A DNA stretch of 8,140 nt, from positions 1-8,140 of the forward strand of contig JAWWAH010000044.1 in NCBI GenBank assembly GCA_033721415.1. The letters are read 5' to 3'. Made by a program: the position numbers and the translations under genes. The notes under the pieces are model-generated. The model saw nothing but the letters and a program-made list of their open reading frames with translations, was not told the DNA's origin and did not search any database. The DNA is from JAWWAH01 sp033721415. GTDB lineage: Bacteria; Patescibacteriota; Minisyncoccia; Spechtbacterales; 2-12-FULL-38-22. This document shows, piece after piece, positions 1-6,433 of the stretch (within the stretch, counting starts at the first letter, position 1; every line of letters begins with the position of its first letter).

Positions 1-1110
1 GGCGCAAATAAAACATATGGCGATCAGATCCATAATGTAGTTATTAGAGATAATTTAATTGATAGAACAGGTAATCCAGATGAGCCAAAACATGTACTTA
101 GAATTATTCACAGCTGGTGCAGCACTTGTCCAGGTAATATTTTTGAAAACAACACGGTTTTGGATGGAAGTATGGAACCCGATAATACTGCCCCAACAAT
201 CTCAAATATTAACACATCCGGTATAACGGGTTCGTCGGCTACAATAACCTGGACAACCAACGAAGCAGCAGATAGCCAAGTAGAATTTGGAACTACAACA
301 AGCTTAGGAACAAACACTCCGCTTGTTACAACAATGCAGACCAGCCATACTATCAATCTATCGAGCTTAACAGCCGACACCACTTATTACTACAAGGTAA
401 AGAGCAAAGACTCTGCAGGAAATTTGGCTGTAAGCAGCCAGAAGACGTTTACGACTCAGACTTCCGATCCTGCGCCGACTTCCGACCCTGAACCGACTTC
501 CGATCCTGCGCCGACTTCCGATCCGACGCCTACGCCCACAGATACTTCCTCAGAGAACGAAACAATAGTATCCAATGGAGATCTTATTAAAGTAGAAGAT
601 TCTCCCCATATATACACAGTAAAAGATGGAAAAAGGCATAGGATACCAGATATAGCCACCTTTGAAGCAAAGGGCTACATGTGGGAAAATATTAAAACAG
701 TAACTCAGACCAAGTTAGATTCCATAGAAGAATCCTTTACTCTTCTGCCTGAAGGTTCTCTAATTCGGGCAGTAGGAGATATAGATGTATATATAGTAAA
801 GTATGTAGGAACAAAGCAGTTTAAGCGCCTTATTCTAAGCCCTCACGTGTTTGAAAGTTACGGCCACTTAAGATGGGAAGACATACAAGACATACCTCAA
901 TCTACAGTAGATGCTTTTATAACAAGTAATCTCGTAAGAGCTGAGAGCGATTCCAGAGTATTTCTTTTAGTACCCAATGGAGACACAGGCACAAGGAAAT
1001 GGATAAAGAGCGCAGATGCTTTTCAAAGATTAAACTACGATTGGGATGCTGTATATATTATCAACAATCAAGATAGAGATGCTTATGGTGAAGGGGAAGC
1101 TATAGAGTAA
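1..1110 (+). CDS. Secreted multidomain surface protein, 5'-truncated: beta-helix-like region, FN3, Pro-rich linker, three C-terminal repeat modules
   Basis: The frame is open from the first base of the window to TAA at 1108-1110, leaving 369 residues; the true start lies outside. Residues about 8-55 (NVVIRDNLID, then IFENNTVLDG) look like coils of a right-handed parallel beta-helix, as in pectate-lyase-like surface proteins. Residues about 62-152 are a fibronectin type III domain (APTISNI start, ITWTTNE, TYYYKVKSKDSAGN). Residues 153-184 are a Ser/Thr/Pro linker with TSDPxP repeats. Residues about 193-362 are three copies of a roughly 50-residue module (LI/LV-R/K, VY, KR, F, W-x-x-I). The composition suggests export, but the signal peptide would be off the window. 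Catalysis, if any, would sit in the missing N-terminal part; carbohydrate binding or cleavage is only a guess. The last two modules match the end of the S8 protease at 4429-6330. No obvious terminator follows. A TTG at 160 is not needed as a start. Confidence 0.85.
   Translation, partial: GANKTYGDQIHNVVIRDNLIDRTGNPDEPKHVLRIIHSWCSTCPGNIFENNTVLDGSMEPDNTAPTISNINTSGITGSSATITWTTNEAADSQVEFGTTTSLGTNTPLVTTMQTSHTINLSSLTADTTYYYKVKSKDSAGNLAVSSQKTFTTQTSDPAPTSDPEPTSDPAPTSDPTPTPTDTSSENETIVSNGDLIKVEDSPHIYTVKDGKRHRIPDIATFEAKGYMWENIKTVTQTKLDSIEESFTLLPEGSLIRAVGDIDVYIVKYVGTKQFKRLILSPHVFESYGHLRWEDIQDIPQSTVDAFITSNLVRAESDSRVFLLVPNGDTGTRKWIKSADAFQRLNYDWDAVYIINNQDRDAYGEGEAIE
460..531 (+). repeat. Four tandem 18-bp repeats encoding TSDPxP linker
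   Basis: Four in-frame 18-bp units (460-477, 478-495, 496-513, 514-531) encode TSDPAP, TSDPEP, TSDPAP and TSDPTP. They make a flexible, extended Pro-rich spacer between the FN3 domain and the C-terminal modules. Near-identical DNA units can vary in copy number by slippage, so linker length may differ between strains. Confidence 0.9.
577..1089 (+). other. Three C-terminal repeat modules of the first surface protein
   Basis: Module 1 is at 577-726, module 2 at about 754-918 and module 3 at about 928-1089. Each begins with a hydrophobic-basic start (DLIK, SLIR, NLVR), then an aromatic strand (HIYTV, DVYIV, RVFLL), a Lys/Arg turn (GKRHRIP, KQFKRL, TRKWI), a Phe, and a W-x-x-I/W-x-x-V segment. 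Modules 2 and 3 match protease residues 513-626 at roughly 60-65% identity by hand alignment. I recall similar KRxIP-type repeats at the C-termini of exported bacterial proteins but cannot name a Pfam family with certainty. A cell-surface or ligand-binding role is inferred. Confidence 0.75.
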
Positions 1111-1196
1111 AGACAAAACCAAGAATTAGACTGCTTGTTAAGTTTGTTTATAGCTATCAAGATATGCTGACGCCAACGCTGAAACAGTATTCGGAG

Positions 1197-1224
1197 TTGA
1201 TTTCAGTTAATAATAGTATAAAAT
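1197..1224 (+). promoter_or_regulatory. Putative leuS promoter, near-leaderless
   Basis: TTGATT (1197-1202) lies 16 bp upstream of TAAAAT (1219-1224); an overlapping TATAAA is at 1217-1222. The start ATG at 1232 is only 7-9 bp downstream, so transcription would begin at or next to the start codon. There is no Shine-Dalgarno sequence and no T-box leader. The hexamers are imperfect. Confidence 0.45.
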
Positions 1225-1231
1225 AATAACT

Positions 1232-3706
1232 ATGGAAGATTTTAATCCTATAAAAATTGAAGAAAAGTGGCGCAAAAAATGGGAAGAAGAAAAGCGCTGG
1301 GAGGTAGATATAGAAAACGCAGAAAATCCTTACTACAATCTTATGATGTTCCCATACCCTTCCGCCGAAGGTCTTCACATAGGAAACGTTTACGCCTTTA
1401 CCGGTTCCGATGTGCACGGAAGGTATATGCGCATGCAAGGCTACGATGTATTTGAACCAATAGGGTTTGATGCTTTTGGTATTCACTCAGAAAACTTTGC
1501 AATAAAGCAGGGCATGCACCCACGCGATCTTATTAAAAAAAGTACCGATAACTTTAGGCGTCAACTTAAAAAGACAGGAAATATATACGCATGGGATCAC
1601 GAAGTAAATACAACTCATCCAAAATACTATAAATGGACACAATGGCTATTCTTACAGCTATATAAAGCAGGGCTTGCTTACCACAAGGAAGCTCCTGTTC
1701 AGTGGTGCCCAAGCTGTATGACAGTGCTAGCCAACGAACAAGTAATACAAGGTAAGTGCGAAAGGTGCGATTCTGTAGTAGAAAGTAAAAAGCTAAGGCA
1801 GTGGTTCTTTAAGATAACCGACTACGCAGATAAGCTTTTGGACAACCTACAAGAAATAGATTGGTCCGAGCGCACAAAGATAGCCCAACACAACTGGATA
1901 GGTAAAAGCATAGGCTATAAATTAGAATTTCCAGTATCTAAAACCGATTTTTCAATTACAACATTTACAACTCGCCCGGATACTCTATTTGGTGCTACAT
2001 ATGTTGTTTTATCTCCCGAGCATCACTTAGTAGACCAACTTAAAGATAAAATAGAAAATTGGGACGAAGTTGCAAAATACATAGAAGATGCAAAGAAAAA
2101 GCCTCAAAGCGAAAAACTAAAAGAAGATAGAGAAAAAACAGGAGTACAGCTAAAAGGTGTTAATGCAGTTAACCCTGCAAACAAAGACGAAATACCAATT
2201 TTTGTCGCAGATTACGTACTTGTAGAATATGGAACAGGTGCAATTATGGCAGTTCCCGCACACGACCAACGTGACTTTGATTTTGCAGTAAAATATCACA
2301 TGCCTATTCGCCCGGTTGTAGTACCAGAAAACGACGAACAAGCAAAAGAAATAACAAAAAATACCCAAGCCTACGAAGGCCAAGGTAAATTAATAAATTC
2401 TGGACCATTCGATGGCCTAAATTCAGAAGAGGCAAAAGAAAAAATAGGAGAACACGTAGAAGGCGAGCAAGATGTCCACTACCACTTACGCGATTGGCTA
2501 ATTTCTCGCCAAAGGTACTGGGGTCCTCCAATACCTATAATTTTCTGCGAAAACTGTCGCAAAAACCAAAATGAAGATGCAGAAGAGGGTATAGATTGGA
2601 CAACGATAGAAGATACCGAATATGCAGTACATCCCGTTCCCGAAAAAGATCTCCCGGTAGAACTTCCATACGTAGAAGATTACAAACCAAAAGGAAAGGG
2701 CACATCACCGCTTGCCGCGGTAGATGAATTTGTAAATGTTAAGTGTCCAGAATGTGGAGAGGGCGCAATTCGCGAAACAGATGTATCAGATACATTCCTA
2801 GATTCCGCATGGTACTTCCTTCGCTATCCAAGCATAAACGTAGAGAGTAAACCATGGGACGGCAAGCTAAACGACAAATGGCTCCCGGTAGATGCCTATA
2901 TAGGCGGACAAGAGCACGCTGTGCTTCACTTAATGTATGCGCGCTTTATTACAATGTTCTTGCACGACCAAGGCGCACTTAAGTTTGAAGAACCATTTAA
3001 AAAATTCCGAGCCCACGGCCTACTTATCAAAGAAGGCGCAAAGATATCAAAATCTCGTGGCAACATAGTAAACCCAGACGAATTTTTCGATCACTTCGGT
3101 GCAGATACAGTTCGCACATATTTAATGTTCTTAAGCCCATTCGAACAAGGAGGGGACTGGCGCGATGAAGGTATTCGCGGGGTTCACCGTTTCTTTGGTC
3201 GTGTTTGGGGCTTAGTACAAAAACTAGACGAGGAAGCAAAAACAAACGAAACAGTAGAACAAGAGCTTCACAAAACAATAAAGAAAGTAACCGAAGACAT
3301 AGAGCGCTTGCACTACAATACAGCAATCGCCTCCATGATGACATTCCTAAACACCCTATACGACAACTCCCACACTAAAGAAGATATAAAAACACTCCTA
3401 ATACTATTAACTCCATTTGCCCCATTCATTACAGAAGAGCTTTGGGAGCAATTAGGAGAAGAGGGCTCAGTGCACGACCAAGAGTGGCCCAAGTTCGATC
3501 CAGAAAAAGCAAAAGACGATGTTATAACAATCCCGGTACAAATTAACGGAAAGGTAAGAGCAGAAATAGAAGTAGAGCGAGGCCTATCCAAAGAAGAACT
3601 GGAAAAAGCAGCTATGGGGGATGAGAAGGTTAAAGAGAGTATGGAGGGGAAGGAGGTGAAGAAAATCATCGTTGTACCAGACAAAATAGTAAATATAGTC
3701 GTTTAG
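1232..3706 (+). CDS. leuS: Leucyl-tRNA synthetase
   Basis: This 824-residue class Ia aminoacyl-tRNA synthetase charges tRNA-Leu with leucine in the cytoplasm. The HIGH-type motif is GLHIGN at residues 47-52 and the KMSKS-type motif is KISKS at 604-608. The CP1 editing domain shows TTFTTRPDTLFG (about 243-254) and GTGAIMAVPAHDQRD (335-348); Asp345 is the conserved editing-site Asp, so proofreading should be intact. Cys159/162/176/179 form a zinc module. A second Cys quartet, 439/442 and 505/508, also looks zinc-binding. DWLISRQRYWG (421-431) is a strong family motif. The C-terminal domain ends with IPVQINGKVRAEIEV (767-781). The length is slightly shorter than E. coli LeuRS (860). ATG at 1232 is chosen because MEDFNPIKIEEKWRKKW is the usual family start, and a promoter-like sequence sits just upstream. 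The stop is TAG. The last 25 or so codons switch to GAG/AAG/GGG. Confidence 0.98.
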   Translation: MEDFNPIKIEEKWRKKWEEEKRWEVDIENAENPYYNLMMFPYPSAEGLHIGNVYAFTGSDVHGRYMRMQGYDVFEPIGFDAFGIHSENFAIKQGMHPRDLIKKSTDNFRRQLKKTGNIYAWDHEVNTTHPKYYKWTQWLFLQLYKAGLAYHKEAPVQWCPSCMTVLANEQVIQGKCERCDSVVESKKLRQWFFKITDYADKLLDNLQEIDWSERTKIAQHNWIGKSIGYKLEFPVSKTDFSITTFTTRPDTLFGATYVVLSPEHHLVDQLKDKIENWDEVAKYIEDAKKKPQSEKLKEDREKTGVQLKGVNAVNPANKDEIPIFVADYVLVEYGTGAIMAVPAHDQRDFDFAVKYHMPIRPVVVPENDEQAKEITKNTQAYEGQGKLINSGPFDGLNSEEAKEKIGEHVEGEQDVHYHLRDWLISRQRYWGPPIPIIFCENCRKNQNEDAEEGIDWTTIEDTEYAVHPVPEKDLPVELPYVEDYKPKGKGTSPLAAVDEFVNVKCPECGEGAIRETDVSDTFLDSAWYFLRYPSINVESKPWDGKLNDKWLPVDAYIGGQEHAVLHLMYARFITMFLHDQGALKFEEPFKKFRAHGLLIKEGAKISKSRGNIVNPDEFFDHFGADTVRTYLMFLSPFEQGGDWRDEGIRGVHRFFGRVWGLVQKLDEEAKTNETVEQELHKTIKKVTEDIERLHYNTAIASMMTFLNTLYDNSHTKEDIKTLLILLTPFAPFITEELWEQLGEEGSVHDQEWPKFDPEKAKDDVITIPVQINGKVRAEIEVERGLSKEELEKAAMGDEKVKESMEGKEVKKIIVVPDKIVNIVV

Positions 3707-3827
3707 GAATTTATATTTTGCCCAAGCTCGTTGTTGCGGTCTCCGGTACTCGCTACACCAACCATTGAGTAGGCTCCGCTCCGTTCCTCGCCCGCGCCTA
3801 GATCTTGAACAAAATCTTGAAATTCCT
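3705..3827. repeat. GC-rich intergenic element with nested inverted repeats
   Basis: Positions 3721-3800 are about 62% G+C by hand count, well above the AT-rich surroundings. The region is flanked by an 8-bp exact inverted repeat, AGGAATTT at 3705-3712 and AAATTCCT at 3820-3827. Further pairs are nested in order: ATTTTG 3715-3720 with CAAAAT 3810-3815; CAAG 3723-3726 with CTTG 3804-3807; GCGG 3736-3739 with CCGC 3776-3779; TACTC 3747-3751 with GAGTA 3767-3771. The left end overlaps the leuS TAG stop. This is the layout of a small non-autonomous repeat (MITE/REP-like) or a structured RNA. It could also act as the leuS 3' end, though it lacks a classic hairpin-plus-T-tract terminator. No coding frame is convincing here. 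Confidence 0.55.
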
Positions 3828-3834
3828 TTAGAAA

Positions 3835-3840
3835 TATAAT
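3835..3840 (+). promoter_or_regulatory. Consensus -10 for the HNH gene
   Basis: A perfect TATAAT lies 13 bp before the ATG at 3854, giving a leader of about 7 nt and no Shine-Dalgarno sequence. No good -35 is present at 16-18 bp. Two ATCTTGAA copies (3802-3809, 3814-3821) sit upstream. Confidence 0.5.
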
Positions 3841-3853
3841 TTACTCCGACTTT

Positions 3854-4294
3854 ATGGAATTTGAACACACAGAAGATAGAGAGTTTTTCATTAAACTTCT
3901 TGCGAATGGCGATGAGAAAGAATTTGAAAAACGATTTAAGGATTATTTTGATTTTCGAGACCCCAGTACAAAAAGAAAAGAATTTAACTCCCTGAGAAAT
4001 AAGATTTTATCACAGTTAACCAATGAATACGGTTCTAGGTGCCAGCTACAACTAAACGACAACTGCAAATTAGATCAGGGTTTAGTTGTAGACCACTTAA
4101 TACCCCTATCTACAAATAAGCTAAATAAAAATTTACGAAACCTTAAGCCAGAGAAAGGAAAAAAGGTAAAAGCACAGAGCCTTGGCTCAAATAACTTAAA
4201 AAATCTAGTTATTGCATGCGATGCCTGTAATAACTACAAAAAGCATAAAATACTAAACAAGAAAGATATTCAAAGAATATTAGAAAATAAATAG
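3854..4294 (+). CDS. Small HNH endonuclease domain protein
   Basis: This is a 146-residue protein with a C-terminal HNH (beta-beta-alpha metal) nuclease fold. The first zinc pair is Cys63 and Cys71 (SRCQL...NDNC). The metal-binding motif is VVDHLIPLS (78-86) with His81. The central Asn segment is GSNNLKNLVI (111-120). The second zinc pair is Cys122 and Cys125 in ACDACNN, followed by KKHK with His131. The four-Cys zinc plus HNH layout is complete, so an active DNA nicking or cleaving enzyme is expected; its target is unknown. The N-terminal 60 residues are charged and helical and may contact DNA. No methyltransferase, phage terminase or intein gene is adjacent, so a specific restriction, homing or packaging role is not supported. 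It starts at the first ATG after a TATAAT box and stops with TAG inside the left arm of a palindromic terminator. Confidence 0.88.
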   Translation: MEFEHTEDREFFIKLLANGDEKEFEKRFKDYFDFRDPSTKRKEFNSLRNKILSQLTNEYGSRCQLQLNDNCKLDQGLVVDHLIPLSTNKLNKNLRNLKPEKGKKVKAQSLGSNNLKNLVIACDACNNYKKHKILNKKDIQRILENK

Positions 4295-4319
4295 GACAGC
4301 CGGCTGTCCTATTTATTTT
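4284..4319. terminator. Perfect 36-bp palindromic terminator after the HNH gene
   Basis: The left arm (4284-4301) and right arm (4302-4319) are exact reverse complements, with core AGGACAGCC/GGCTGTCCT and A-rich/T-rich outer arms. It would terminate in either direction. The HNH stop codon lies inside the left arm, so translating ribosomes would cover part of the hairpin. Confidence 0.85.
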
Positions 4320-4337
4320 ATCTGGATTTTATCTGGA
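4316..4337 (+). repeat. Perfect 11-bp tandem repeat upstream of the protease promoter
   Basis: TTTTATCTGGA occurs twice with no gap (4316-4326 and 4327-4337). It ends 6 bp before the TATGAT -10 hexamer and occupies the -35 region. One-helical-turn spacing suits side-by-side regulator binding, but this function is inferred. Confidence 0.6.
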
Positions 4338-4340
4338 TTC

Positions 4341-4349
4341 TGATATGAT
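4341..4349 (+). promoter_or_regulatory. Extended -10 promoter of the protease gene
   Basis: TGA-TATGAT is an extended -10 (TGn then the hexamer at 4344-4349). No consensus -35 is present; that region is the 11-bp tandem repeat. The predicted RNA start is about 4356, giving a leader of roughly 70 nt. Confidence 0.5.
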
Positions 4350-4405
4350 AAGAGTGCAGGAGGGCTGGGTTTTTAATTTGTGCTTCATTTAAATCTGTGA
4401 TAAAA

Positions 4406-4411
4406 AAGGAG
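4406..4411 (+). promoter_or_regulatory. Shine-Dalgarno-like AAGGAG before the protease, unusually distant
   Basis: AAGGAG ends 17 nt before the ATG at 4429, longer than the usual 5-10 nt. No alternative in-frame ATG, GTG or TTG lies nearer: the frame has a TAA at 4390-4392 and no start codon between. The site may therefore be weak or fortuitous. Confidence 0.35.
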
Positions 4412-4428
4412 CACTAAACACAAAGTAT

Positions 4429-6330
4429 ATGCCGAGGGGTAAAGTAAAAAAATATAAACAGAAGATAATTGCCCTTTTTGTGGTGGGCGGTTTTTTGGTA
4501 TTTAGCCCGAGCGCGGCTTTTTCCGAGAGCATAACCCCTGTTTATCCTGATGATATTTATTTTTATCAACAAAGATCTCATTACGATATGATAAAAATAC
4601 CAGAAGCATGGAGTGTAACTACTGGAGGCGACGATATAGTGGTTGCTATTATAGACAACGGAATAGATATGCAACACCCAGATCTTAAGAATAATATTTG
4701 GTACAACCGGGGCGAGGTTCGTCACAATGGAATAGATGATGATGGTAATGGGTATATAGATGATTATTATGGGTATGACTTTTCTTTAACTGCTAATAAG
4801 GGAATACAAGATCTCGATTACAATCCAGGGACTATTAATATAGGAACTCCTACTACTCTTAACGAGGTGTATAACGACCTTTTAGATGTTGAATTCTGCA
4901 TAGAGCTATTTTCTGTAATAGAAGAAATATATTTAAACGAATATCCAGACGAGGACCCCGTAGTCGTTGAAGATGCTTTTGATGGATTTAGAGCAAGTTG
5001 TGATTATTACATACAGGAGGATCCTGATTTTAATCAGCTACTTCTAGAATCTTTTCCAGAGATAGATGCAGATGAAGTTTCTAGAAAGGCAGTCAATAAT
5101 GCTCTTGTTAAGGTTTATTCTACGCATGGTACGCCAGTATCCTCTCTAGTTGCTGCAAGAGGCAATAATCAAAGAGACTTTAGCGGTGTTTTGTGGAATG
5201 CGAAAATAATGAATCTGAGATTTTTTGAACTCTGGAAGCTTGAAGAGGGTATAAATCAGAATCAGGGTGAATATGATGCAAGGCTTGCTAATGCTGTAAG
5301 ATATGCTGTAGATAATGGAGCAGATGTGATTAATATGAGTCTGGGTATGGAGGGGGGACCAGGAGACCATCCAATATTAGAATCTGCCCTGAAGTATGCG
5401 TACGACTCTAATGTGCCCGTTGTTGTTGCGGCTGGTAATTATGGCTTAGATACAAGCAATACTCCATATATGCCAGCCTGTAGTAATTACACTTTGACCA
5501 TTGGATCAGTAGACACTAACCATGATCTACGTTTTGCTAATAGATCTGGTTTTTCTAACTACGGTAGCTGTGTGGATGTTGCGGCTCCGGGCTGGCAAAT
5601 ACCAACACTCTATCATGGTTTGAGGTTAAAAGATAAAGATCCATATGATTTAAGTAGCGCCGAGGAAATCGTAGAAGTAAGAAAATGGTATTTTGAAAGC
5701 GGTATTAGTAGGCCGTATAGATTTGTAGATGGAACATCTTTTTCATCGCCACTCGTAGCGGGTGTTGTTGGATTGTTGTTATCTGAATATCCAAATGCAA
5801 CCACCCACGATATATATACAAGAGTAAAAGAAACAGCCGTAAAGGCAAGATATAGAAATAATCAACTTGGTGCCGGCACGGTGGATGCCTACGCAGCCCT
5901 TACAGCAGGATTCTTGGGTAGTGAAGAACCTGCAGAGAGTTCTGTAGATACATCTCATGTCCCCGAGGGTGCACTGATAAGAGCGCATGGCGATGTTGAT
6001 GTTTATATAGTTAAATATGTAGGCAATAAAAAGTTTAAGCGCTTAGTCTTAAGTCCAACAGTATTTAACAGTTATGGTCATCTGCGCTGGGAAGATATCA
6101 TGGATTTAGAAAAAGAAGTGGTGGATTCTTTTGAAACCTCTAATTTGGTTAGAGCAACGGTTGCTGGAGATCCACGTGTATATCAGCTATTCCCCCAAGG
6201 AGACACAGGAGAGAAGCGCTGGGTAAAGACTGCAGAAGCTTTTGATAGAATGGGGTTTGATTGGGATGCTATCTACACAATTAATGAAGTTGATAGAGAC
6301 TCTTACATAGAGGGTAGCAGTATAGAATAG
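4429..6330 (+). CDS. Exported subtilisin-like (S8) serine protease with C-terminal repeat modules
   Basis: This is a 633-residue S8-family endopeptidase expected outside the cytoplasmic membrane. Residues 1-32 are a signal peptide: basic MPRGKVKKYKQK, hydrophobic IIALFVVGGFLVF, and a probable cut near AFS/ES. The catalytic domain starts almost at once, with no obvious I9 propeptide. The triad is Asp76 (IIDNGID), His233 (STHGTPV) and Ser437 (DGTSFSSP); Asn337 (VVAAGN) is the oxyanion Asn. NGIDDDGNGYIDD (100-112) is typical of this bacterial subgroup and may bind calcium. Asp and His are 157 residues apart because of an acidic insertion (about 121-228) with Cys157 and Cys191. Cys351 and Cys381 could form a disulfide. 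GAGTVDAYAAL closes the domain. Residues 513-626 are two repeat modules shared with the protein at 1-1110. No LPXTG motif or C-terminal membrane segment is seen. The start is fixed by the signal peptide. It is transcribed alone. Confidence 0.95.
   Translation: MPRGKVKKYKQKIIALFVVGGFLVFSPSAAFSESITPVYPDDIYFYQQRSHYDMIKIPEAWSVTTGGDDIVVAIIDNGIDMQHPDLKNNIWYNRGEVRHNGIDDDGNGYIDDYYGYDFSLTANKGIQDLDYNPGTINIGTPTTLNEVYNDLLDVEFCIELFSVIEEIYLNEYPDEDPVVVEDAFDGFRASCDYYIQEDPDFNQLLLESFPEIDADEVSRKAVNNALVKVYSTHGTPVSSLVAARGNNQRDFSGVLWNAKIMNLRFFELWKLEEGINQNQGEYDARLANAVRYAVDNGADVINMSLGMEGGPGDHPILESALKYAYDSNVPVVVAAGNYGLDTSNTPYMPACSNYTLTIGSVDTNHDLRFANRSGFSNYGSCVDVAAPGWQIPTLYHGLRLKDKDPYDLSSAEEIVEVRKWYFESGISRPYRFVDGTSFSSPLVAGVVGLLLSEYPNATTHDIYTRVKETAVKARYRNNQLGAGTVDAYAALTAGFLGSEEPAESSVDTSHVPEGALIRAHGDVDVYIVKYVGNKKFKRLVLSPTVFNSYGHLRWEDIMDLEKEVVDSFETSNLVRATVAGDPRVYQLFPQGDTGEKRWVKTAEAFDRMGFDWDAIYTINEVDRDSYIEGSSIE
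5965..6306 (+). other. Two C-terminal repeat modules of the protease
   Basis: Residues 513-567 and 571-626 repeat the LI/LV-R start, VY strand, KR/RW turn, Phe and W-x-x-I pattern. They align over about 120 residues with modules 2 and 3 of the first protein, including identical SYGHLRWEDI and SNLVRA segments. Synonymous positions differ often, so the copies are not recent. The protease lacks a counterpart of module 1. Confidence 0.8.
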
Positions 6331-6346
6331 CTTAAAGTGCAAAAGC

Positions 6347-6379
6347 AAAAACGGTAACACCTCCTGGGGTGTTGTTTTT
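6347..6379 (+). terminator. Intrinsic terminator after the protease
   Basis: AACACC (6356-6361) pairs with GGTGTT (6368-6373) around a 6-nt loop, followed by a T run at 6375-6379. An upstream AAAAAC (6347-6352) can also pair with GTTTTT (6374-6379). Confidence 0.8.
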
Positions 6380-6380
6380 A

Positions 6381-6409
6381 TTTACAAAAATGTAAAAATA
6401 TTGTATAAT
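6381..6409 (+). promoter_or_regulatory. Sigma70-type promoter of the DUF3761 gene, with dyad at -35
   Basis: TTTACA (6381-6386) and a perfect TATAAT (6404-6409) are separated by 17 bp. The predicted RNA start is about 6416, giving a leader of about 18 nt with no Shine-Dalgarno sequence. The -35 is one arm of a dyad, TTTACA-N4-TGTAAA (6381-6396), a possible operator. It begins one base after the T run of the preceding terminator. Confidence 0.7.
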
Positions 6410-6433
6410 ATATAGAATTAAATATTATGCAAT

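Noticed and set aside
456..659. Reverse-strand reading frame rich in Gly/Ser/Val
   Set aside because: It is the antisense reading of the TSDPxP repeat linker and the first module, inside a well-supported forward gene.
1111..1231. T-box or riboswitch leader for leuS
   Set aside because: No T-box core is visible and the likely RNA start is next to the ATG. Only a weak CTGAAA/TTTCAG dyad (1179-1184, 1201-1206) is present.
3584..3868. Reverse-strand frame of 94 codons across the leuS/HNH gap
   Set aside because: It overlaps the end of leuS and the GC-rich inverted-repeat element, resembles no protein I know, and has no promoter or ribosome site. More likely a by-product of the element.
4358..4363. 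AGGAGG in the protease leader
   Set aside because: No start codon with a usable frame follows (TTG at 4378 reaches a stop after three more codons), so it probably does not mark a gene.
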